From the NCBI GenBank assembly GCA_023053685.1, contig JALIGW010000003.1, positions 47,953,996-48,017,995 of the forward strand: a stretch of 64,000 nucleotides of DNA, in the 5' to 3' direction. This document shows positions 36,209-47,819 of the stretch, piece after piece. Below the pieces are notes generated by a model, which saw only the letters and a program-made list of their open reading frames with translations, was not told where the DNA came from and ran no database searches. The translations under genes were made by a program, and so were the position numbers. The DNA is from Diadophis punctatus similis (lineage: Eukaryota; Chordata; Lepidosauria; Squamata; Dipsadidae). Positions within the stretch are counted from its first letter, which is position 1. Each line of letters starts with the position of its first letter.

Positions 36209-38490
36209 CAAATTATAAAAGTAGAAAGAGAAAATATATGTATAATTGGGGATTGTAATGTGGTGGTAGACCTGAAAAAGGACTATAAATCAGGAAATAA
36301 AAAAAATTATGAAAAGAGAACCTTACCAAAAAAATTTTTTGACTTGGCCAGAGAACTAAAATTGAGAGCTATATGGAGAGAAAGACACCCACAAAAAAAC
36401 CAATGCACATATTATTCGAACCCCCAGAATTCCTGGTCCAGAATTGATATGGCCTGGATGGATATAGAAACAGGGATAATATAGAGGAAATTGAGATAAA
36501 ACCTAACACCTAGGCAGACCATAATCCCATACTAATTACGTTACAGGGGGCGAAAAGAAAGGAAAAAAGGTGGACTATGAATCAAAGAATAGTAAAGAAA
36601 AAGAATTATATTCAATATTTGGAAAAAGAACTAACACTATTTTTGAAAGAAAATCGGAATGAGGAAACTACCACCCAAAACCTGTGGGATACAACAAAGG
36701 CCTACATTTGGGGTCTGACCATTGCATATTCTATAAGAAGGAATAAAAATAAGAAGAAACAAATCACAGAGCTACAAAATAAATTAGGAGAATTAGAATA
36801 TAAAATACAGACAGAACCGCAGAACCATAAAATTAGAGAGGAAAAAGAAATACTTAGACATAAGATAAATTTAATAACACAAGAGGAAGTAGCCCAAAAA
36901 ATTAAAGCAGCCAGACAAAATTATTTTGAATATGCCAATAAACCTGGAAGGTGGCTGGCCTACAAATTAAGGAAAGAAAAAGAGAAGTTTATACAACAAC
37001 TGGAAGACGAAAATGGGACTACACAATTTCAGATGAAGGAGAAAAAAATATAGTGATACGATACTTTCAAAAACTGCAGTATATAGCAAGGATGATATAC
37101 AGGAGAAAGACATGCAAAATTATTTACAACAGACAAACATTACACCTCTATCAGAAATGACAAAGGATATATTAGACGAAGCAATAGCAATGTCAGAATT
37201 AGAGAAAGCAATTCAAAAACAAACAAAAAAAAAACCTCCAGGTCCAGATGGAATCCCAGCAGAATGTTACAAGGAACTACAAAAACCACTGGGAGACCTA
37301 TTATTGACAATATACAATGAGGCGTTAAATAAGGGAAAGATTCCTAAATCATGGACGGAGGCCCTAATAACATTAATCCCAAAGGACACCACTGAGAAAC
37401 AAAAAATCCAAAACTATAGGCCAATCTCTTTGCTAAATGCTGATTACAAAATTTTCGCAACAATATTGGCAGAAAGACTGAAAAATACACTCAATGGAAT
37501 TATTCCCTCAGACCAGAATGGCTTCCTCCCGAATAGACATAAAAAACAATATAAGAACAGTATTAGACATTCTGGAGTATTATGAAAGACACCCAGGAAA
37601 ATCTGTAGCACTTATATTCCTTGATGCGCAAAAAGCGTTTGACAATTTGAATTGGGATTTTCTTATCAATCAACTAACCATGACGAACTTCGGTGAAAAA
37701 TATATCAGAACGATCAAAACAATATACACAAATCAAACTGCGAGAATAATTATGAATGGAGAAATAACGGACAGTTTCAATATATCAAAACGAGTTAGAC
37801 AAGGATGTCCCCTTTACTATTTATTTTCTCACTAGAAATATTATTACAGAAAATTAGACAAAACTCAAGAGATTAAAGGTCTAAAAATTAGGGAACAAGA
37901 GTATAAAATACAGGCCTTCGCAGATGACCTTGTATTTAATATTGAAGAACCAATAGAAGTAGGACCAATACTATTAAACGAAATAAATCAATTTGGTAAT
38001 GTAGCAGGCCTAAAAATTAATAAAGAGAAAACTAAAATAATAACTAAAAATTTAAAAAACATACAAAATCAAGAACTAGAAGAGAAATTGGAAATTCAGA
38101 TCGTAAAGAAAATTACATATGGAACAAATTACAAATCTCATTAATTGGAAGGATCTCGACTATCAAAATGAATGTACTACCTAAACTCCTATATTTATTT
38201 CAAACAGCACCGATCAAACTGGACAAGAAATATTTTGAGCATTTAAATAAAATAACATCCAAATTTATATGGGTGGGGAAAAAACCAAGAATTAAATTGA
38301 AGCATCTACAAGATAACAGGAATAAAGGGGGATTTGGACTTCCAGAATGGGAACTCTATTATTAAGCATCTGCTTTAATATGGATAAAAGACTGGATTCA
38401 ACTCAAAAATAAAAGAACATTGATGCTCGAGGGATATGATTTACAAACAGATGTTTGTTTAGTCAAAGTAGCCAAGATAGGCATTCCATA
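36209..38490 (+). pseudogene. L1 LINE, inverted 5' part (ORF2 endonuclease and reverse transcriptase), broken
   Basis: On the + strand: an endonuclease C-terminal piece (ERENICIIGDCN, then NSWSRIDMAW at about 36220-36460), a linker (36577-37050), and the reverse transcriptase. The RT starts PPGPDGIPAECY near 37230, has NYRPISLLNADYKIFA near 37410, then IFLDAQKAFD near 37620 and FADDLVF near 37920. It continues to GGFGLPEW and ALIWIKDWI at about 38340-38400, where the - strand part would follow. Several stops and frameshifts break it. The 5' UTR, ORF1 and endonuclease N-terminus are absent. Confidence 0.9.
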
Positions 38491-39395
38491 TCGTTGACTA
38501 TAATTGACTACAACCTGGATCCATGTCTGTATTAATTGTGCATGCCATCGTTGCTTTGGTCATTTGTACCTTAGTCTGTTTATAACTTTCCAAAATCAAA
38601 GTTCTAATGGCCCGTTTACAGTTTAGTCCAAAAGAAAAAATAAGTAAGGCCTTAAACTTGTACTTAAAACCTCTCTCTCTAAGGATTGAAGGAAACTTAC
38701 CTGATGCTGTAAAACCTGTTGATCTAAGGATCCTAATAGCTGAAAAGCAGTTAAGCAATTTCTGAAAGTGATTAGAAAAGGAGGTATGAAAACCAGTGTC
38801 CTTTTGAAGGGACTGACCATGGTTTGAGCAATAAGATAGCTATTCCCTCATCTGCTAGAGCTCTAAATCCACCAGAGACCATGTCTTACAGTCTCCTCAC
38901 AAGAAGTAGCTGTCTGGAGCACTTTTGTGTGACCTCAAGTCATCTCCTTCTATGGAGCGGGATTAATGAAGAGCCCAGTTTCTTCATTCTGCTATGGTCA
39001 TCAGCTCCACTGTCTTCAGTTTGTCATTTCTTTCCTGAAAGACCCTTTTCTGTATGCGTTTATAAATTTATCCTAAAAGGTCAGATATAGTTTGAGAAAG
39101 GAGGGAGTAAGGTTTTTTTCAGGTCATTGTTTTATCATGTAATGCATAGGTGGTATCCTAATTAACAATGCCTTTTTAAAAACAGATATGCTATGCAAGC
39201 AGCTTCATCTCTTGAGAAACAAATAACTGATCAATGTAATAAAAATCTGTGGTGGACTATTGCTATTTGCCTTGTGGTGTTGCCTAGGAAGGACAATTAG
39301 AGAATGCTAATTCGGAGGTGATGTTGCTGAGTTCTGCTCTTCTAAACAGCAATTTAATATCTGTTATTAAACTCAATAATATCTGGGAAAAGATA
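38490..39395. other. Unassigned stretch
   Basis: Two overlapping - strand frames (38498-38758 and 38623-38820) have no recognisable domain. The rest is A/T-rich without clear repeat ends. The border with the L1 at the left is approximate. Confidence 0.3.
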
Positions 39396-39399
39396 ATAA

Positions 39400-39768
39400 A
39401 AAACAGATCTGCGAACATCTAGAAAAAAATTAAGTTATAACTAAAAGCCAGCATGGGTTTGTTAAAAACAGATCATGCCAAAGCAATCTAATTTCATTTT
39501 TGACAAAGTGACTAAATTAGTAGACCAGCGAAATGCTGTGAACATAATATACTTAGATGTCAGTAAGGCATTTGACAAAGTAGATCACAGCCTACTTCTT
39601 GGTAAGCTAGAAAAATGTGGGATAGACAGCATCACCACCAGATAGATTGATAATTGGCTGACAAACCGTACTCAATGAATAGTCCTTAATGGTACTACAT
39701 CTACATGGAGATGCAGTTGGCTACCACAAGGTTCTGTCTTAGGCCCATTACTCTTCAATATAATAACA
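39400..39768 (+). pseudogene. CR1 LINE copy A, left half of reverse transcriptase
   Basis: On the + strand broken frames give YLDVSKAFDKVDHSLL near 39550 and GSVLGPLLFN near 39740, the RT motifs of CR1. The copy stops exactly inside the FNIFINDLD motif. It resumes at about 41949 after a 2.2-kb interruption. Confidence 0.8.
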
Positions 39769-39775
39769 ATAACAG

Positions 39776-40935
39776 TGAGGACTTCCGGTGGCTCCGCGAG
39801 CCTTGTCGGACGCTCTATATGAGCGTCTGATCCCAGGCTCCGTTAAAGCCGCCAGATTAGCCACATCAGCTGTCTGGAAGCTTGGAAACTCTCCTCCCGG
39901 GCAAAGGGAAGGGAGAAGAGCAGATGCGCCAAGGTAGAGCCCCCCAAGTACCCCAGAAGAAGCTCTGGGGTGCAAAAGGCGAGGGCTCCCTAGAAGCCTG
40001 TCAACAGCTCCGGACCTGGAATGCTTCCGCTTCTTTTTTTAGCGGAGCAAGAAGCCGCGACCATCTCTGCTTGTAACAAATGGATATTACTATTTTAAAC
40101 AATGTAGCAGACGGAACATACCAGGAGAATTTAAGTGCAAGTATTCTAACTTAACTCCAGTGCTCTTTGTGTTTTTTTGGAAGTAACAAAGTAGCTAATA
40201 TGCAAAAGATGGCGCTTGGAATTTGAAAGGGCATGGAAAAGTGAAAGTTATCGAAAGCTAGTGAGAGTTCTGTTTGTTAATAGACACTTGTAAGAAACCT
40301 TCTTACTTTTTATTCTTTACCTTGATGAACTTTGTTTTTTGGCTTTTTAACAATATACAAAAATTAATACAAATTGAAGATGGCTTTAAAACTGGCAAAG
40401 ACTGTTCCTTTTAAAGGAACAGGAAGAGTTGAAAGTTTCCCCACTCATATTGTTAATCTGCAAGATTTTGCCCCTCCAACACAGACTTTAACGCTTGAAA
40501 AGTGGCAGCAAGCCATGAAAGATATGCAGAAAGAAATTGCTTCTGTGGTTAATAAAAAAAATTAAAGAAATTAATGGGAAAATTACTGAAATTAATTAAA
40601 AATACAAACTATCTCAGAGGAGTTTTCATCTCAGACTCAACAAACTAGAGACGATGTGCCATCTATATTTAAAGCTGTTGCAGTCAATATGGAATTATTG
40701 GAAAAAGACGTGGCTGAAATTAAACAAATTACTGTGACTTTGGGTGAAAAAGTAGTAGAGATTCAGAACAAAATTGAAGGAACTGAGGCAGATTTAACGA
40801 TGACCCAGTATAATGATATGGAATTTGCTTTAAGATTAAGAGGGGTAAAAGAAGAAAAAAAACAAGAGAATTTAAAAGAAAAGATTTTGGAAGCATTTGT
40901 GCAGATTTTGGGGGGAACAAAAGTGGAATTGGGCT
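39776..40935 (+). mobile_element. L1 5' fragment: GC-rich 5' UTR and part of ORF1
   Basis: The stretch opens GAGGACTTCCGGTGGCTCCG, a CpG-rich promoter-like 5' UTR. It then holds ORF1 pieces at 40380-40564 (starting MALKLAKTVPF) and 40656-40935 (coiled-coil NMELLEKDVAEIKQI, then the RRM-like start FALRLRGVKEEK). One stop separates the pieces. It ends abruptly in ORF1 where the - strand CR1 begins. Confidence 0.75.
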
Positions 40936-40937
40936 GG

Positions 40938-41948
40938 CAGATTGACCTTGGAGGTCTTCTAGTATAACCCCCTGCCTAGGCAGGAAACCATACATACTTC
41001 AGACAAATGGTTATCCAACATCTTAAAAACTTCCAGTGTTGGAGCATTCACAACTTCTGGAGGCAAGCTGTTCCACGGATTAATTGTTCTAACTGTCAGG
41101 AAATTTCTCCTTACTTCTAAGTTGCTTCTCTCCTTGTTTAGTTTCCACCAATTACTTCTTGTTCTACCTTCAGGTGTTTTTGAGAATAGTTTGACTCCCT
41201 CTTCTTTGTGGCAACCCCTGAGATATTGGAACACTGCTATCATGTCTCCCCTGATCCTTCTTTTCATTAAACTAGACATACCCAGTTCCTGCAACCGTTC
41301 TTCATATGTTTTAGCCTCCAGTCCCCTAATCATCTTTGTTGCTCTTCTCTGCACTCTTTCTAGAGTCTCAACATCCTTTTTACATCATGGCGACCAAAAC
41401 TGAATGCAGTATTCCAAGCGTGGCCTTACCAAGGCATTATAAAGTGGTATTAACACTTTGCGTGATCTTGATTCTATCCCTCTGTTAATGCAGCCTAGAA
41501 CTGTGTTGGCTTTTTTGGCAGCTGCTGCACACTGCTGGCTCATATTTAAATGGTTGTCCACTAGGACTCCAAGATCCCTCTCACAGTTACTACTGTTGAG
41601 CAAGGTACCACATATACTGTACCTGTGCATTTTGTTTTTCTTGCCTAAATGTAGAACCTTACTTTTTTCACCATTGAATTTCATTTTGTTAGATAGCGCC
41701 CAATGTTCAAGTCTGTCAAGATCCTTCTGTATCTTGAGCCTATCTTCTGGAGAGTTGGCTATTCCTGCCAGTTTGGTGTCATCTGCAAATTTGATGAGTT
41801 CCCCATCTATCCCCTCGTCCAAGTCATTGATGAAGATGTTGAAGAGTACTGGGCCTAAAACAGAGCCTTGGGATACTCCACTGCATACCTCCCTCCATGT
41901 AGATGCAGTTCCATTGAGCACTACACGTTGAGTGCGGTTGGTTAGCCA
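40938..41948 (-). pseudogene. CR1 LINE copy B, 3' half
   Basis: On the - strand: KIWLTNRTQRVVLNG, QGSVLGPVLFNIFINDL and IKFADDTKLAG (the catalytic DD motif) are followed by LEHWALSNKMKFN. Further on come RRATKMIRGLE and INPWNSLPPEVVNAPTLEVF, then the CR1 3' end (ACTAGAAGACCTCCAAGG). One frameshift or stop near 41370 separates two frames of 200 and 131 codons. Its 5' end meets CR1 copy A at about 41948. Confidence 0.9.
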
Positions 41949-42490
41949 TATCTTCATAAATGATTTAGATGAAGGAATAGAAGGGAAACTCATCAAATTT
42001 GCAAATGACACTAAGCTGGCAGGAATAGCCAACACCCCAGAAGACAAGCTCAGGATTCAATTTTTTTTTGACATACTTGAACAATGGGCCGTCGCCAACA
42101 AAATGAAATTTAATGTGGAGAAAAGCAAGGTTTTGCACTTAGGCAAGAAAAATCAGAAGTACAAGTACAGATTAGGCAAAAGCTGGCTCAAAAACAGCAA
42201 CTGTGAGAGGAACCTTGGAGTCCTAATGGACAATCACTTAAATATGAGCCAGCAGTGTGTAGTAGCAGCCAAAATAGCTAATACAATCCTTGGTTGTATA
42301 AATAGAGGCATAGAATCAAAGTCATGTGAAGTATTAGTACTGCTTTATAAAGCCTTAGTAAGTCCACACCTGGAATACTGCATCTACCACATTACAAAAA
42401 AGATGTCGAGACTTTGGAACAAGTGCAGAGAAGAACAACTAAAATGATTAAAGGCTTGGAGACTAAAACATATGAAGAACTATTTGAGTT
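41949..42490 (+). pseudogene. CR1 LINE copy A, right half of reverse transcriptase
   Basis: The frame continues copy A at the interrupted motif: HIFINDLDEGIEG, IKFANDTKLAG (second motif Asp changed to Asn), LEQWAVANKMKFN, ILGCINRGIESKS and YCIYHITKKMSR. It fades out near 42490 before a CR1 3' end is reached. A TTTTTTTT run near 42060 suggests a small insertion. Confidence 0.85.
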
Positions 42491-42699
42491 TGGGTTTAGT
42501 TTTGTTTCTTTTCATTGTTTTGGTATGCATTGATTTTATAAAGTTTGAAGTACAATTCCATTTTTGAATGGTGTGGGTTGATTTCATTTTTAAAGCTGGA
42601 GGCTCATTTGAAGTCATACTATAGGAAGAAAAAACTTTTATTCTGGAAACTTTTCAATTTAGCATTCACATTTAGCAACTACACTATGGCCATGTTCAG

Positions 42700-42792
42700 A
42701 TGATATTTATGGTTTTATTTTGATGTGGTAAGCCACCCAGAGTCGCCTTGCAGCAAGATAAGTGGCAAACAAATTTAATAAATAAATAAATG
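42700..42792 (+). repeat. LINE/SINE tail
   Basis: GTAAGCCACCCAGAGTCGCC then TTAATAAATAAATAAAT is a common squamate retroposon 3' end with an A/T tail. Its body could not be traced upstream. Confidence 0.5.
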
Positions 42793-42799
42793 ATACATC

Positions 42800-44510
42800 T
42801 CAGTCAACTACTTCTTGGTTACCGGTAATTTACTTCTCTGTGTTGACAGTGCATGATTGCTGATAACCCAGTCAATTGTTGAGTAATCATTTTCAGTCAT
42901 GTAAAATAGGCTGAGAGATTTGAAAAGATAAAGGTTTCCCATATTTGTTTTTTTTTTAAATAAACGTGTAGAGATATCCATTCTTCTGCCCTCAGTGGGG
43001 GAAAGCAAAATATAAAATGGATCAGTGACAAAAAGCCTACAAAGTCCAATTTTAGCATGGCCACTCTAGGTCAGCTGTGTTCCAGAAGCAGGAAGAAAGG
43101 ACTAACATTTGGTTATTGCTATTCACATGAACAGATTGACTGGAGGTAGGGAAATTAGTTTAACTCAAAGAACTCCAAGCCTATTTGGATCTGGAATTTA
43201 TCCCCCATATCTTTGTTGTTGACTGTATTAGATGTTCATACAAAAAGCTAATCTTATGGTCCAAAGAATTGTGTATATATTTATGTATACGTATGTACGG
43301 CATACCACCCAGCATGATGTCATATCTTTGTGCTTAATTTCAAACAAAACAGATGCTGAACACTGCAATTATGTTACATCTAAAGCCCAAAAGAATAAAG
43401 CTTAATCTTAAGAGAAGAGAAACGAAATTGAATTTTGATATAATATTAAATTATATTTATAATTATTGTTGTTGAACAAATTGTACTTTTGAACGATTGA
43501 TAAAGTAAATAGAAACAAATATGAAAAAAGAAATAATATTTTTTTCCCAAAGGAGTTACAGCATGGTCTTATCGTTAAATTTAGGCTATTGCAGAATTAC
43601 AGTTCAATCCTATTCCAGAAAGAAACCTGCCTGATGGTGATGAGGAGGGGATGATTGTTCCTAAAAAAAGGTCTACATTTCTTGTCAGTATAAGCAATAT
43701 TAGAGGTTCAGAGCTAATGCCACATGACATCACAAGGGGGTAGAACAGTGTTGAAAGAGAGTTAAGGATTTACACCTCTGTCCCTTTATCATCATTCTGC
43801 TTGCTCCTTGTCTAAGAGATTGTAAAGGAGGAGGTCACTTTCTTTTGTTTTTCTTTCCAGAGATAAATGAGCCAAACACATATTTTTGGATTGTTCCTCT
43901 GGTTGTACACCTCTTTCAATAATGTATTTCCTTAACTACATTTTCTCTGTGTTTTGGTTATAAAATCTGGATCACTAATTATTGCTGTGGCTAGATTCCA
44001 GCTGTCAGAGAATGTTCACATGCAGACAAAGAAGTCTTCAACTTCCAACAAGCGTTGTCTAACCTAGCACAGTACTCACTCAGCAAATTGCTGTGTAGAA
44101 ATAGATGATATGAGATGCAACCTCCACATTATTCCAACTTAGTTATTATATTGCATAAGTAAAAGGGATGGGCAAACACAACACTGTATAACTATGTACA
44201 ATAGAGATTAATAAGAAATTACTGACACTACAAGTCCAGTGGGAAAAAGAATTATAACAAGAAGCATAAGGTGTGGGTGAGAATCTGGCATACTAAGTGA
44301 TACTGATTATCACCTCATTTGCAATGGATCCAACTAAATCCGACTGTTGTTGCTTCCTTATTCTGTACCATTTAGTCAAAAATCAAATTCAACATTGCAA
44401 TGATTTAGGGGCATCTTCCTTGCCACAAGCATCATATCATTCAATCTTGTACTTGGACAAAAAGGTATATATTTCTGTTAAATAGATAATACCTGCCTTG
44501 CTGTTATCAT
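42800..44510. other. Unassigned stretch
   Basis: A/T-rich sequence without gene-like frames or recognisable repeat ends. Confidence 0.35.
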
Positions 44511-44521
44511 TAAGAAAGTAA

Positions 44522-46616
44522 CTCTCGGGGGAGAAGGCGTGGCCAGCACCGCGGCACCACGGAGTTTCCCTGCGCTCCATGGGGAAGCCCCGAATCCGCG
44601 TCGTCCGGGGATCCGGTCCAGTTAAGACCGGGTCAGAATCACTCAGGAGGGGTGGTGAAGAAGAGGAGCGCCTGCTGGTGGACTGGGGGGGTGGCAAACC
44701 CCCCAGGGAGCCAGCTCAGTCTCCTCGACCGGCGGTGATCGGAAGATGACCTTTTAAAGTGTCATCCTTAGCCGCAGCGGTTACATCTGACAAGATTGAA
44801 GTTGCGAGCTGGAGTCATCTGGGAAAGAAAATTAAAGCGATGTACCGGAGAAGTTGAAGAAGGTGGAGGCTGGTGAGTCACACTGCCAAATGAAATGTTA
44901 AAAGAAATATTCTAATATCAAAACGGGAACAAAAGGACTGGAAATTAAGGAGCGGCTGTTAATAGGTGGATACAATGGTGCAACAAAATTAAAGGGACTT
45001 ATAACTAAAGCCCAATCTTTAAAGATCTGGAATTTTGCCTTAAAGATTTTTTTAAGGTGTAAGGAATCTGGAAAATAAATTTGGAGGAAATAATTTGAAA
45101 TTGGAATCGATTAAAAACGGGAAAACTAAAACAGGAAATGCAGAGATGAGAAATTTGATTGGGAATGCCATCTGGTGGTTGGAAGAATTACTGTCATGGT
45201 AGAATACCTTTATGGATGTTTGGACAGCTGTCCTGACCTTGAACAAGAAAAAAAACCTTTCTGAAAGTTGAGGAAATCTAAAATAGACTGCAAACTTGTT
45301 ATTGCTTGAAAGAAAGAGTTTGGACTGACTTGGATAAGAAGGAGTATGAATAGATGTTAACAACAAAGAACAGAAGGACTTGGTCTTTTAATCACTACAA
45401 CAAAAACTTGTAAACTATAAAAGGCTGTGGAATATATTTTTATTAGCAGCTGGATGGACTATAGAAATTAGTGATTTCTGACTTTCAGACATGGAGATTA
45501 GTGATTATTAAGAATTGGTGGCATTTTTGAATGAACTTGGAGTAAAGATTGAACCTGTTTAAGGTTTATTTGAGAACTGAGATTGTAAAGACATGGAGAA
45601 AATTGACTATGAAGAATTGTCTGGGTTTTTGAAAGATCTTTTTAAAGACCTTAGAAGATCTCTTGGAATTGGAACATTTGAGACAGGAAAGAACAAAGTA
45701 CAAATGGAAAAAAATGGAAAAGATAATAGAAGAAGAAAAGAAGATTAATTAAATACCTGTATTGATGCCGGAAATAAAGAATTAGAAAGAAAGGAAATGA
45801 ATTTAAATGTTAAAAATAAAAAAGGTATATTATGATTGTGTATTATTCCTATATACGAGATTTGCAAAATTTAAAAAATGTATTATTTTAAGAGTTGAAT
45901 ATTTAATTGAATAACTTAGAAAGAATTTTGATGATTAGTATGTGAAATTGAAATGTACAATTGGGCATTTAGTTTTTTGATAGAATTGAGGATAAGAAAC
46001 AAACGATGAATAAAGAGATTAAAGAAGATGAGGAAGCAATATGGCTCAAAATTAAGAAGCAGGCGAAAGAATAACTATCTTGGGATTTTAAGCTATTAGC
46101 GGTTAATTTGGAAGGAAAATTTGAAATTAATTGGTGAATATTCCAGATGACAAAACTAGATTTTTTTTCTTTTTTTCTTTTGTATCATTGAAATAGCAGC
46201 ACATATTTAGAATAAAATATTATATATAAAAAATGACATAATAATAAAAAATGTTTAGAAGAGATATGATTAAATTTGAGATTATATCATCAGTCTGTTA
46301 AATGTAAGATGAATTAGTATAAAGAGTACTCAGGGAAAGGCAAAGAGGGTGAAAGAGGAAGTAGAAGGAGGAGGAAGAGAAGGAGTAGAGGTAGAGGAGG
46401 AGTGAAGGAGTAAGAAAGTAGGAGGAGAAGATGGAGATAGAGAGAGGGGAGTGTATAACAGACTGATGATTGATGATGTAAGTGTTGAACAAGATATTGA
46501 TTTTTGAATGATTGATTACAATGTAGAACTATGTGTTTTATTGTGATACTTTGAGATATATGTGTATTGAGTTGTATATGAAGTTGTAGAGAAAAAATAA
46601 ATTTTTTTGAAAAAAA
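44522..46616 (+). mobile_element. L1-like ~2.1-kb element without ORF2
   Basis: AAGAAAGTAA occurs at 44512-44521 and 46617-46626, a 10-bp target duplication enclosing one insertion. Inside: a CpG-rich start (CTCTCGGGGGAGAAGGCGTG), an A/G-rich middle with no intact frame, a purine-rich block (46319-46450) like an L1 3' UTR polypurine tract, and AATAAATTTTTTTG plus a short A tail. No RT motif is present. It may be an L1-derived non-autonomous element, in the manner of mammalian HAL1, or a deleted L1. Confidence 0.6.
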
Positions 46617-46664
46617 AAGAAAGTAAGTCTCTTTTTCCTGTGGAATGATGGTATCTTATCTGCT

Positions 46665-46870
46665 AAGGAGCGCAGTGGCACACGTCCTTAGGACTCTGGG
46701 TTGGAGGTTAGCAAGCCTGCGTTTGAGACCCAAGTGCTGCTGCGTGCTGGAATGAGCTCCTATGATTGGCTCCAGCTCCTTGATAGGGATATGAAAGGAG
46801 CCCCCACAGGTATCCCATTGGCAACAGTGATGACACTTGCAACCCGGAAATGCCTTAAAATGTGCCTACA
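46665..46870 (+). repeat. Possible tRNA-headed SINE
   Basis: CTAAGGAGCGCAGTGGCACA resembles an A-box region and GCGTTTGAGACCCAAG a B-box region, about 35 bases apart. The body has no match elsewhere in the window, so this is weak. Confidence 0.3.
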
Positions 46871-47118
46871 ACAGGAGTGGGAATGGGATTCTCTGTGCTA
46901 GCTAGAGAACAGGATACCGACTTCCACATGGATGTACACTCACTTTCTTTTCTTTGTTCAACAGCTATGCCACCTTTCTTCCAAGAAGTCAAGGCAATGT
47001 ACACAGCGTATCTGCCTCCACAGGTTTTGCCCCATAAGCCTGTGTGTTAATGATTATCTTAAAATCATCGAATGAACTTTCATGGTCAAGAATGATCTTG
47101 AGTTTAATACCTGAAGTA

Positions 47119-47300
47119 CAGGTAGTCCTTGACTTACGACCACAATTGAGGCCAAAATTTTGGTTGCTAAGAGAGACATTTGTTAAGTGAGTTTTGCTCC
47201 ATTTTACAACCTTTCTTGCCATAGTTAAGTGTATCATTGCAGTTGTTAAATTAATAACAGAGTTGTTAAGTGAATCTGTTGCCATTGACTTTGCTTCATT
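47119..47300. mobile_element. MITE with CAGGTAGTCC ends, copy 3, truncated
   Basis: CAGGTAGTCCTTGACTTACGACC is the same left end as 10117-10513. TTGTTAAGTGA and TTGCTAAGAGA repeats follow. The right end is missing. Confidence 0.65.
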
Positions 47301-47819
47301 AAACAAACTGTTGTAGGTTAACCCTGTATTCACCACACTACTGGTTTTCTAGACATTAACTAATCTAGGTGGCTGGGGCTGCATTTAACATTTTGGAAAT
47401 AGGACTGTTTCACAAATGGGTGTACAACATCAATTTTTCATTCCTTCATTAATGGTTCTCTCCTTTCCAATACTGAATTTATTTTAATTCTTAAACTATT
47501 ATTTTTATGATTTGCGTTTCAAAATAATGAAAAAACATTCTGACTTAATTCTGTGATCAAATGTGACACACATGGTGTAATATATAAAACCCAAATCTCA
47601 TAAAAGCATAAAAGTGGTGGGTTTTTATCACTTTACTTCATGATGTTTACACATTGTTGAGCATACAAGTGGAAACTGATGATAAAAGATTTTTAAAATG
47701 TACAAATATTTAAGGAGAATAATAAATATTGGATGCTACTGGCACTGCTCAGAATTCCAGGTTCATATTGTCAGAATCATATTCTGCCTCAAAATAAATG
47801 CATAACAAGAAATGACATA

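Noticed and set aside
38498..38820. Two overlapping - strand frames that might be a gene fragment
   Set aside because: No domain recognised and the frames do not join; left as unassigned.
41458..41931. 157-codon frame on the + strand
   Set aside because: Antisense shadow of the CR1 copy B reverse transcriptase.
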